Below, one piece after another: positions 51,377 to 59,399 of a DNA stretch of 64,000 nucleotides. Source of the DNA: Parazoarcus communis. GTDB lineage: Bacteria > Pseudomonadota > Gammaproteobacteria > Burkholderiales > Rhodocyclaceae. Each line of letters begins with the position of its first letter. Positions within the stretch are counted from its first letter, which is position 1. Made by a program: the position numbers and the translations under genes. Below the pieces are notes generated by a model that worked only from the letters and a program-made list of their open reading frames with translations, did no database searches and was not told the DNA's origin. The stretch covers positions 4,030,001 through 4,094,000 of the forward strand of contig NZ_CP022187.1 in assembly GCF_003111645.1 (NCBI RefSeq), written 5' to 3'.

Positions 51377-51415
51377 AAAGGGCCCGTCCGCAGTCGCTGC
51401 GGGCGGGCCCTTTTT
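51377..51415 (+). terminator. Intrinsic terminator after the OmpA-family lipoprotein gene
   Basis: AAAGGGCCCGTCCGCAG pairs with CTGCGGGCGGGCCCTTT across TCG, then TTTTTG. Very stable. It also lies just after the stop of the convergent SNF2 gene. Confidence 0.88.
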
Positions 51416-51433
51416 GTTGGGCGCTGCCTTGGC

Positions 51434-54400
51434 CTAGCCCTTCTCTGCCGGCAGTGGCGCGAGCAGGGCGGCGATGTCGGACTCGCCAAACTTGGCCAGC
51501 GCGTTGCCATCTTCCGACAGCACGCCGGCTGCCAGCGCGGCTTTCTTGTCCTGCAGGGCGAGGATGCGTTCCTCGATGCTGCCGGCACAGATGAGCTTGA
51601 ACACGAACACCGGCTTGTCCTGCCCGATGCGGTGGGCACGGTCGGTTGCCTGGTTCTCGGCGGCGGGGTTCCACCATGGATCGTAATGGATCACGGTGTC
51701 TGCCGCGGTCAGGTTGAGGCCGACGCCGCCGGCCTTGAGGCTGATCAGGAACACCGGCGCGCGGCCCTGCTGGAAGTCTTCCACCGGAATGCGACGGTCG
51801 CGGGTGTCGCCGGTGAGGCTGACCCAGCCGATCTGTGCCTCGTCGAGCTCGGCTGCGATCAGCGACAGCATCTGGGTGAACTGCGAGAACACCAGAATCC
51901 GCCGTCCCTCATCGATGAGTTCGGGCAGCATGTCCATCAGCATGTCGAGCTTCGCCCGCTCGGTGACGCGCGATGCGGCCGGGGACTTGAGGAGGCGGGG
52001 GTCGCAGCAGACCTGACGCAGTTTCAGCAAGGCGTCGAGGATCACGATCTGGCTGCGGGCGAAGCCCTTGCTGGCAATCTCGCCGCGAATCTTTTCGTTC
52101 ATCGCTGCGCGCACGGTCTCGTACAGGTCGCGCTGTGCGCCTTCAAAGGCGACGCTGCGCACGATGATGGTCTTGGGCGGCAGTTCGGTGGCGACGTCTT
52201 CCTTGCGCCGGCGCAGGATGAAAGGTTTGAGCCGGGCTGCGAGGAGGTCGCGGCGCACGGTGTCACCATGCTTTTCGATCGGCGTACGCCAGATGCGGGT
52301 GAACTGCTTGAGGTCGCCGAGAAAGCCCGGCAGCAGGAAGTCGAACTGCGCCCACAGCTCGCCGAGGTGGTTCTCCAGCGGCGTGCCGGTGAGGCCGAGC
52401 CGGTGCCGGGCGCGGATCTGGCGAATGACCTGTGCGCCCTTGCTTGCTGCATTCTTGACGGTCTGTGCCTCGTCGAGGATCAGCAGGCTCCATTCACGGG
52501 CCTGCAGCGCCTCGGCGTCGCGCCACAGCAAGGGATAGGTTGTGAGCGCCACGTCGACGCCGTCGAGTTCGTCGAAACGTGCGTGACGATCTGCGCCGTG
52601 CAGGTTCAGCACCTTGAGCCGGGGGGCAAAGCGCTTGGCTTCGGACTGCCAGTTGAACACCAGCGAGGTCGGCAGGATGACCAGGGCGGGCTGGTCGAGG
52701 CGGCCGGCCTGTTTTTCGGTAAGCAGGTGGGCGAGTGCCTGCGCCGTCTTGCCCAGACCCATGTCGTCGGCAAGAATGCCCGCGAGGTCGTGTCGCACGA
52801 GATGCTGCAGCCACGCCAGGCCTTCGAGCTGGTAGGGGCGCAGCTCGGCCTTGAAGCCTCGCGGTGCGCGTACGCTCTTGATGCCTTCGGCGTTGCGCAT
52901 GCGTGCCGACAGCGCGAGCAGGGTGTCAGCGCCGCGACCGGGAAGTTCCAGTTCGGCCAGTCGTCCGGCATCGAAAGCGGGCAGGCGCATGGGCTCGCCG
53001 GGGCTGTCGAAGAGGTCGACCAGTGCGCGCACCAGCGGCTTGAGGCGGCGGGCCGGAATGCGCAGCCGGCCGAGTTCCTCGTGGTGCAGGAAGATGGATT
53101 CGTCGTCGCCGATCTGGTCCAGCGCCCCCGACAGCCAGCGTCCGTCCTGCGCGAACAGCGTCGTTAGCAAGGGCGCCAGCGCGACCGGGCGGCCATCGAC
53201 CTCGATTCCCGGCGAAATGTCGAGCCAGCCGCTCTCGGCTTCGTCGACGTCGAGGATCAGGGCGTCGATATCGACTGCGTGATGACGGAAGTCCGCCGGC
53301 ATCTCGATGATCCAGCCTTCGGCCCGCAGTTGTGGCAACTCATTGGCGGTGAACTGTGCCCACTCGTCTTCGTCCGAGAGCCCCAGCATGTGCGCGGGCA
53401 CAAGGTCGTAGCCTCCGTGAACCTTGCCTGGCGGGACCTTGGCCAGACCGCTGCGGACCAGGCGGCGTGCTGCGGCGGCCTCGACGTCGGCATCGCGCTC
53501 GAGGCGGGCGGTGCGGCCGTCCGGCAGCGCGTGCAGCATTGCGCTGTCATGCGCGTCGATGGTGAGTTCGCCGTAGCGGAAAGCCAGGGTTGCGTAATCG
53601 AAGTGCTCAAGGCCGTAGCGCGGATAGCTGCGAAAGTTCACGCCCGCCACATCGAGGGTGCCAATGCGCAGCACCGGGATGGCGGGGCCGCCGACGCGTA
53701 CCGCGGGGGCATCGCTGCTGGCCGGCCCGGGGAGCTCGGGCGCGACTTCGCGCAGGGTGTCGGCGACGAGTTCGGATTCTGACGGGGTGAGCGGGGGCAG
53801 CAAGAGCAGGCGGACGATCTGCTCGGGCGCTGCGTCGAGCGTGATGAGCCCGGCTTCGTTGGTCTTGCGCTCCACGTACCAGGGCGGCACCAGGGGCATG
53901 ACCAGTTCGGCTTGCGGTTCGACGCGCAGGGCAGGCGCACGGCGACCATCCGTGGTGGTCAGCCATTCGAGGCGGCCGGGGCGGGCAGCGCCCGGCTTCA
54001 GTGCCGGGTTCATGAGGTCTTCGAAGTGGCATCGCCCGCTTTCGACCAGTGCCTCGACCAGCGCCTGCGAGTTGCGCCCGGCGAGCGGCAGCGGGTTGTC
54101 GAAAAGCGGGCCGCGCGGGCGCTGGGCCCACAGCAGGCGCAGGATGTCGAGATCCGTGTCGTCGATGAACGAGGGTGGTGCGTCGAGCGCCCGCTCGTAG
54201 TTGCTCCAGTTCTCCGAACTGCGGATCTGGCCCTGACGGTCCAGTCTGACCTTGAAGCAGTTCAGTGCGTACTGGCGGGTTTCGGGGTCGAAGCGGACCA
54301 GATAGCGCAGGCCGTGGGTGGTCGATGCCTGTCGTTCGGTCGGGGCAGCGGGCACCCCGGCTGCGGCGCGGAAGGCCTCGACCCAGGCCAGCACCTGCTC

Positions 54401-54706
54401 GCGCGGACGATTCGGGTCCTGGCGGCGGTTCAGCCACGCCAGCAGGGTGGCCGCGACGTGTTTGCAACTGCCGCCCACAGGGCAACTGCAGGTGGACTGC
54501 AAGGCGCGTGCGGCCAGCGGGTGCGGGTTGAACCGGATCGCCACACGGTAGGGCTGACGCGCAGAGCCCTGAACCTGTGCCGAAAGCAGGTCGCCCTCAA
54601 GCTGCAGGTTGCTCGTCGCACGCAGGCAGGCGCGCCCCTTGTCCAGTTCGCGCTGTCCGAGCCAGGTGATGATGTCGGCTTCAGAGAAAGTATCGAACAC
54701 GGTCAT
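51434..54706 (-). CDS. SNF2/DEAD-type helicase with SWIM zinc finger
   Basis: 1,090 residues. N-terminal SWIM zinc finger (CSCPVGGSCKHVAATLLAWL at about 71-90), a long middle region, then the SNF2 core: ADDMGLGKTAQ (motif I), LDEAQTVKN (II), LTGTPLENHLGELWAQFDFL (III), the helicase C lobe with RVTERAKLDML, FQQGRAPVFLISLKAGGVGLNLTAADTVIHYDPWWNP and RAHRIGQ. RapA/HepA-like proteins are relatives, but the SWIM plus this length places it in another SNF2 branch, with unknown substrate. ATG 54706 has no strong ribosome site. No methylase or nuclease gene is nearby. Confidence 0.9.
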   Translation of the reverse strand: MTVFDTFSEADIITWLGQRELDKGRACLRATSNLQLEGDLLSAQVQGSARQPYRVAIRFNPHPLAARALQSTCSCPVGGSCKHVAATLLAWLNRRQDPNRPREQVLAWVEAFRAAAGVPAAPTERQASTTHGLRYLVRFDPETRQYALNCFKVRLDRQGQIRSSENWSNYERALDAPPSFIDDTDLDILRLLWAQRPRGPLFDNPLPLAGRNSQALVEALVESGRCHFEDLMNPALKPGAARPGRLEWLTTTDGRRAPALRVEPQAELVMPLVPPWYVERKTNEAGLITLDAAPEQIVRLLLLPPLTPSESELVADTLREVAPELPGPASSDAPAVRVGGPAIPVLRIGTLDVAGVNFRSYPRYGLEHFDYATLAFRYGELTIDAHDSAMLHALPDGRTARLERDADVEAAAARRLVRSGLAKVPPGKVHGGYDLVPAHMLGLSDEDEWAQFTANELPQLRAEGWIIEMPADFRHHAVDIDALILDVDEAESGWLDISPGIEVDGRPVALAPLLTTLFAQDGRWLSGALDQIGDDESIFLHHEELGRLRIPARRLKPLVRALVDLFDSPGEPMRLPAFDAGRLAELELPGRGADTLLALSARMRNAEGIKSVRAPRGFKAELRPYQLEGLAWLQHLVRHDLAGILADDMGLGKTAQALAHLLTEKQAGRLDQPALVILPTSLVFNWQSEAKRFAPRLKVLNLHGADRHARFDELDGVDVALTTYPLLWRDAEALQAREWSLLILDEAQTVKNAASKGAQVIRQIRARHRLGLTGTPLENHLGELWAQFDFLLPGFLGDLKQFTRIWRTPIEKHGDTVRRDLLAARLKPFILRRRKEDVATELPPKTIIVRSVAFEGAQRDLYETVRAAMNEKIRGEIASKGFARSQIVILDALLKLRQVCCDPRLLKSPAASRVTERAKLDMLMDMLPELIDEGRRILVFSQFTQMLSLIAAELDEAQIGWVSLTGDTRDRRIPVEDFQQGRAPVFLISLKAGGVGLNLTAADTVIHYDPWWNPAAENQATDRAHRIGQDKPVFVFKLICAGSIEERILALQDKKAALAAGVLSEDGNALAKFGESDIAALLAPLPAEKG

Positions 54707-55044
54707 GCGGCGATTTGCGGGGAGCGGGACAGGTTGGGCTGCACGGCAGTCGAAGGTGTCCGGGACACGTTGGCGAAAGGCGGAAGTTTACCTGTAAATG
54801 GCGCCGCGCCGTGTGATTGCTGTGCTGATTTGCCCGCGATGGAGTCTGCAGCGGCGCAGGCGCGGGGTGTCGGCGCCTGTTCCTGGCCCGAAAGACAGGC
54901 GCGCATGCCGCGAAGAGGGGGGCTTGAGGGGAGCGCTGCGCCCGCAGCGTTTGCGCGGGGGCTGCCCCGGATGGGATGGGGGACGCGGTGTGCCGGGTCA
55001 GAACGATCGGGCGCGGGCCCGGTGCGTTCTGACCCCCTGGCGGT
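54707..55044. other. Spacer between the SNF2 gene start and the CoA-transferase end
   Basis: 338 bp. I see no gene; the open frames are Arg-rich and overlap the CoA-transferase frame. It should hold the SNF2 promoter (no clear -10). A perfect 13-bp palindrome GTGTCCGGGACAC lies at 54756-54768. A long inverted repeat at 54995-55035 probably ends the acx transcript. Confidence 0.5.
54995..55035 (-). terminator. Inverted repeat at the end of the acx operon
   Basis: GGGTCAGAACG (54995-55005) and CGTTCTGACCC (55025-55035), 11 bp, perfect, with a 19-base GC-rich loop that can pair further. It lies ten bases after the CoA-transferase stop (minus strand). There is no T-run, so it may be a terminator of weak type or a 3'-end stabilising hairpin. 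Confidence 0.45.
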
Positions 55045-56439
55045 TCAGTCGTTGCAGGCCATCAGGTCGGGGGAGAGACGCCATGCGGGTGTGGTCTGTA
55101 CCGCGAACCCGCAGCCGGTCTTGGCCCGCACTTCATCGAGTGTCACGCCCGGATGCAGTTCGGTCAGCGTCAGTCCGCCTGCCTGATTGACGAGGAAGAC
55201 GCACAGGTCGGTGATGATCATGTCCACCACGCCTTTTCCGGTCAGCGGCAGACTGCACTGGGGCAGGATCTTGGGCGAGCCGTCCCGCGCCGTGTGTTCC
55301 ATCAGCACGATCACTCGACCGACGCCGGAGACCAGGTCCATTGCGCCGCCGGGACCCTTGACCATCTTGCCCGGTACCATCCAGTTGGCCAGGTCGCCGT
55401 TTTCCGACACTTCGAGCCCGCCGAGAATGGAAAGGTCTACATGCCCGCCGCGAATCATCGCGAAGGAGTCTGCGCTGGAGAAGAAGCTGCTGCCCGGCAG
55501 GCTGGTGATGGTCTGCTTGCCGGCGTTGATCAGGTCGGGGTCCAGCGCCTCGGCGGTGGGAAAGGGGCCGATGCCGAGCAGGCCGTTCTCCGACTGCAGC
55601 GTCACCTGCATGCCGTCCGGGATGTAGTTGGCGACCAGGGTCGGGATGCCGATGCCGAGATTGACGTAGAAACCGTTACGCAACTCCTGGGCGGCACGCT
55701 GTGCCATGCGGTCGCGTACAGGGTCGTGCTTGCCGGGTGCGGCGGCGCCGGCCGTGGTGCGGAATTCGATGCGTTTCTGGTAGTCGCGCCCCTGGATGAT
55801 GCGGTCGACGTAGATGCCCGGAGTATGGATCTGGTCCGCATCCAGCTCCCCCGGTTCGACTAGTTCCTCGACCTCGGCGACGGTGATGCGACCGCAGGTG
55901 GCGATCATCGGATTGAAGTTACGGGCCGTTTTACGGAAAACCAGGTTGCCGGCGCGATCGCCCTTCCACGCCTTGACGATGGAGACGTCGGCCTGGATCG
56001 CGGGTTCGAGCACATATTCGCGTCCGTCGAAGGAACGTGTTTCCTTGTCCTTGGCGAGGAGCGTGCCGTACGCGGTGCGGGTGTAGAAGCCCGGGATGCC
56101 GGCGCCGCCTGCGCGCAGGCGTTCGGCCAGCGTGCCCTGGGGAACGAGTTCGAGTTCCAGTTCGCCGGCGAGCACCTGACGTTCGAACTCCTTGTTCTCG
56201 CCCACGTAGGACGCGACCACCTTCTTTACCTGGCGCGTCTTGAGCAGCGGCCCCATGCCGAAATCGTCGACGCCGGCATTGTTGCCGACAATGGTCAGTT
56301 CGCGGGTGCCGGCCTGCAGCACCGCGTCAATGAGATTCTCCGGTATGCCGCACAGGCCGAAGCCGCCCGACGCCAGGGTCATGCCATCGAACAGCAGTCC
56401 GTCGAGGGCTGCTGCGCCATCCGTGTACACCTTGTTCAT
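55045..56439 (-). CDS. Fused-subunit 3-oxoacid (succinyl-CoA:acetoacetate) CoA-transferase
   Basis: 464 residues, both SCOT-like subunits in one chain. The A part (about 1-225) begins [33 protein letters not shown], followed by a short linker ([13 protein letters not shown], about 232-245) and the B part from [26 protein letters not shown]. The catalytic Glu is in [11 protein letters not shown]. It moves CoA from succinyl-CoA to acetoacetate, the product of acetone carboxylase, giving acetoacetyl-CoA for a thiolase elsewhere. The ATG 56439 has GGGGAG upstream. It is separated from acxC by a strong terminator. Confidence 0.9.
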   Translation of the reverse strand: MNKVYTDGAAALDGLLFDGMTLASGGFGLCGIPENLIDAVLQAGTRELTIVGNNAGVDDFGMGPLLKTRQVKKVVASYVGENKEFERQVLAGELELELVPQGTLAERLRAGGAGIPGFYTRTAYGTLLAKDKETRSFDGREYVLEPAIQADVSIVKAWKGDRAGNLVFRKTARNFNPMIATCGRITVAEVEELVEPGELDADQIHTPGIYVDRIIQGRDYQKRIEFRTTAGAAAPGKHDPVRDRMAQRAAQELRNGFYVNLGIGIPTLVANYIPDGMQVTLQSENGLLGIGPFPTAEALDPDLINAGKQTITSLPGSSFFSSADSFAMIRGGHVDLSILGGLEVSENGDLANWMVPGKMVKGPGGAMDLVSGVGRVIVLMEHTARDGSPKILPQCSLPLTGKGVVDMIITDLCVFLVNQAGGLTLTELHPGVTLDEVRAKTGCGFAVQTTPAWRLSPDLMACND

Positions 56440-56473
56440 ATCTTTTCGACTCCCCTCAGATCCTGTCTCTGGC

Positions 56474-56503
56474 AAAAAAACGGGGCAGGCCGTGGCCTGC
56501 CCC
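56474..56503 (-). terminator. Intrinsic terminator between acxC and the CoA-transferase gene
   Basis: On the minus strand GGGGCAGGCC (56503-56494), a two-base loop and GGCCTGCCCC (56491-56482), then GTTTTTTTG. The stem is perfect over 10 bp. Only 34 bp remain to the CoA-transferase start, which leaves little room for a separate promoter. Confidence 0.88.
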
Positions 56504-56517
56504 GCGCGGAACAGCGC

Positions 56518-57024
56518 TCAGTCAGCGCGTTCCGGCACCGGCATGCCGATCCAGTCCTTGTAGAAGGACTCGATATCCGGCTCGAAGTCGTGGATCACCG
56601 GATACCAGGGGGTGGGCGCTTCGACGTCGTGCATCGTGCCGCAGGTCGGGCAGTAGTACTCGCGATAGACCTGCCACTGCGTGTCAGGCGCCATTAGCCT
56701 GGGGTACACCTCGGTCATGGCCTCTTCGGTGTCGCGCACGTAGATCGAGGCATGCATCTTCCAGTTCTCGCGGTAGTCGCAGAACTCGTGACCGCAATCA
56801 CACTTGATGAGCCACTTCTTGCTCTTTGCGGACTGCACGATGTACATGTGCGGGCCGAGCGGCAGGACGATGCGGTCCTTGAACGTGACCTTCTTCTGCA
56901 AGGCATCGACGTACTGCTTGAAGCGGCTGTTGTCCTTGGGCATGGACAGCATGCGGAAGGTGGTTTCCCAGTCCAGCGAGCCGTCGACCAGGTGCGAAAC
57001 CTGTTCATTCGTGTAGGTAGACAT
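56518..57024 (-). CDS. acxC: Acetone carboxylase gamma subunit
   Basis: 168 residues, the size of the Xanthobacter gamma subunit. Two Cys pairs, CDCGHEFC and CPTCG, can form a metal site; aromatic-rich C-terminus (WYPVIHDFEPDIESFYKDWIG). The gamma subunit is needed for the alpha2beta2gamma2 complex. ATG 57024 has AAGGAG upstream. It follows acxB by 39 bp. No homologues outside this enzyme family are evident from sequence. Confidence 0.94.
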   Translation of the reverse strand: MSTYTNEQVSHLVDGSLDWETTFRMLSMPKDNSRFKQYVDALQKKVTFKDRIVLPLGPHMYIVQSAKSKKWLIKCDCGHEFCDYRENWKMHASIYVRDTEEAMTEVYPRLMAPDTQWQVYREYYCPTCGTMHDVEAPTPWYPVIHDFEPDIESFYKDWIGMPVPERAD

Positions 57025-57063
57025 TGATTGCTCCTTGATTATCTTGGTCGTTTGCCTGGGAGG

Positions 57064-59388
57064 TCACTCTTCGACCTGGACAACGGTCGTGACGTCCGGC
57101 ATCAGTGAGAGGTCCATGCGATGCTTGGAGCCGTAGGTCGGCACATCGAGTTCGTCTTCCAGCAACTGCCAGTCGGCCGGAAGGGTCCAGAAGTCCTTGA
57201 ACTGGCGGGTGAACTTCTCCGACAGTGCAAAGCTGGTGGCGAACATGTGCTGCACCTGCACCGACGCATGCTTGTTGAGGATGCGTTCGCGCTCTTCCTT
57301 CATCCACTCGCGGGTCGGCAAGGCACGTGCAAGGCGTTCCTTGCGCATCTCGGCACGGCGCGCCTGGGTCGCGGCGGCATCGACCGTGAACACGCCCTTG
57401 GCATCCTGCGAGAACACCGCGCCATACACCTTCCGTGCGTACTCGGGGAGCAGGAACTTCTGGTTGAGGTCGCTCTCGATGGCCTTGGGTTCGCGATCGA
57501 TCGGATCGCCAAAGCCAGGGCCGCCGCGCAGGTAGTTGAGGTAAAGGTCGTGGTTGTCGTAGCAGTCCTCGGTGGTGACGCACTGCTTGTCGCGCTTGAC
57601 CACCGCGGTGGCATCAATGTGACGCTCGTAGTCCGGATTGCTCGGATCGATATCGCCACCCAGCGGCAGGGAGTCGCCGACGGTGATGCGCTGCTCGAGC
57701 CCGGTCTTGTGCGCTTCGAAACGGTAGCCGGTGGCCGAGGGGTAGCCGCCCATCATGCCCCAGTCACTGTTCATGTAGCCGTTGCCCATGAAGAACATCG
57801 TCCAGTCCTGGGCGTTCCACACCATGCGCAAGGTCTCGAAGCCGCAACCGCCGCGGTACTTGCCATAGCCACCGGAGTTGGCCTTGACGTTGCGTCCGAG
57901 ATAGAGCAATGGCTCGGCCATTTCCCAGATCTCGATGTCCCCCATGTCGCCTTCGGGGTTCCAGATGGCGGCGGCGTGGTTCAGGCCGTCCTTGATCGCG
58001 CAGGCACCGGTGCCGCAGGACGAGGCTTCGAAGCTGTTGACCGCGTGGATCTCGCCGTCCTGGTTGATGCCACCACCCTGCAGCCAGTTGGAGGTGTTGG
58101 CGTTGCCGGCATTGACCTCTTCCAGATAGCCGCGGCTGAAGTAGGACTGGCCGAGGCCGCGCCACAGTGCCGCCCAGCCCGAGACCAGGAAGTGCCAGGC
58201 GTAGGCGTGCCCGGTGCGGCGGTCGTCCGGGTTGCACCAGGTGCCCTTGGGCAGGTGGAACTCGGTGGCGTAGTAGGCGCCGTCATTGATGCGCTGGGTC
58301 GGTACCAGGGTCTGACACATCATCACCCAGATGCCCGAGGTGAAGGCCACCTGATGGGCATTGAAGGTGTGCCAGCCCCAGCGGCTCGCACCCTCGAAGT
58401 CGAGGCGCCACTTGCCGTCCGGCTTGATCGTCATCTCGCAGGGCGAGTGCATGATCGAGTCGAGCTTGGCGAAGGCGTTGGAGACCTGAACGTCGTCGTG
58501 GTTGAAAGGCACATCGACAAAGGACACCTTGCGATACTTGCCCGGCAGCGTCATCGCCTTGACGCGGCTCATCAGCCCGCGGCGTCCCTCCTCGATGACC
58601 TCCTGCGAGAACTTCTCGTAGGCGTCGAGCCCGTCAGCACGGATCACGTCCTCGACCAGTTCGCGGATCATGTGGCAACCGGCGATTCGGGTCTTTTCGT
58701 CGAGGATCCAGTACTTGGGCGTGCGCACCGAACGCTGCGATTCATGCAGCCAGTCGCGCAGCGGCTCGTCATTCACGCCGGTCTTGCGGCAGGTGATCAT
58801 GTAGCCGTCACCGAAGCGCTGGGTCTGGCCGGTGGACATCGAGCCCGGTGTGACCGCGCCGGTGTCGATGACGTGGGTGACGCCGCCCACCCAGCCGATC
58901 AGCTTGCCTTCCCAGAAGATCGGCACGATGGTGGCGATGTCGCAGGGGTGCACGTTGCCGATGGCGCAGTCGTTGGTGGTGAACATGTCGCCGGGGTTGA
59001 TCGTCGGGTTGGCTTCCCAGTTGTTCTCGATCATGTACTTGATCGCGGCGCCCATCGTCCCGACGTGGATGATGATGCCGGTCGAGGTCAGGATGCAGTC
59101 GCCGGCGGCGTTGTACAGCGTGAAGCAGAGCTCGCCTTCCTGCTCGACGATCGGGCTGGCAGCGATCTTCTTGGCGGTTTCACGGGCGTGGACCAGGCCT
59201 CCGCGCAGCTTGGAGAACAGCTTCTCGTAGCCGATCGGGTCGCTGTCGCGCAGCTCGAGCTTCTCCAGACCGTCGTAGTAGCCGGTCTCCTTGGTGCGGG
59301 CAATGATTGCGTCGCGGTTCTGCTTGAGCGTCAGGCCGCTCTTGAGCAGGTTGCCGACACCGATTTCCTTGTGGCTCATCATATTCAT
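57064..59388 (-). CDS. acxB: Acetone carboxylase alpha subunit (HyuB-like)
   Basis: 774 residues, related to the B subunit of N-methylhydantoinases. It binds Mn and carries out carboxylation of the acetone enolate, using phosphoryl species made by the beta subunit. Seen: RSVRTPKYWILDE, GDMFTTNDCAIGNVHPCDI, TGTGACAIKDGLNHAAAIWNPEGDM-type patterns and the YGKYRGGCGFETL region. ATG 59388 with AAGGAGACAG upstream. It is 11 bp downstream of acxA; the order A-B-C equals that of Xanthobacter and Aromatoleum. Confidence 0.95.
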   Translation of the reverse strand: MNMMSHKEIGVGNLLKSGLTLKQNRDAIIARTKETGYYDGLEKLELRDSDPIGYEKLFSKLRGGLVHARETAKKIAASPIVEQEGELCFTLYNAAGDCILTSTGIIIHVGTMGAAIKYMIENNWEANPTINPGDMFTTNDCAIGNVHPCDIATIVPIFWEGKLIGWVGGVTHVIDTGAVTPGSMSTGQTQRFGDGYMITCRKTGVNDEPLRDWLHESQRSVRTPKYWILDEKTRIAGCHMIRELVEDVIRADGLDAYEKFSQEVIEEGRRGLMSRVKAMTLPGKYRKVSFVDVPFNHDDVQVSNAFAKLDSIMHSPCEMTIKPDGKWRLDFEGASRWGWHTFNAHQVAFTSGIWVMMCQTLVPTQRINDGAYYATEFHLPKGTWCNPDDRRTGHAYAWHFLVSGWAALWRGLGQSYFSRGYLEEVNAGNANTSNWLQGGGINQDGEIHAVNSFEASSCGTGACAIKDGLNHAAAIWNPEGDMGDIEIWEMAEPLLYLGRNVKANSGGYGKYRGGCGFETLRMVWNAQDWTMFFMGNGYMNSDWGMMGGYPSATGYRFEAHKTGLEQRITVGDSLPLGGDIDPSNPDYERHIDATAVVKRDKQCVTTEDCYDNHDLYLNYLRGGPGFGDPIDREPKAIESDLNQKFLLPEYARKVYGAVFSQDAKGVFTVDAAATQARRAEMRKERLARALPTREWMKEERERILNKHASVQVQHMFATSFALSEKFTRQFKDFWTLPADWQLLEDELDVPTYGSKHRMDLSLMPDVTTVVQVEE

Positions 59389-59399
59389 GATCTGTCTCC

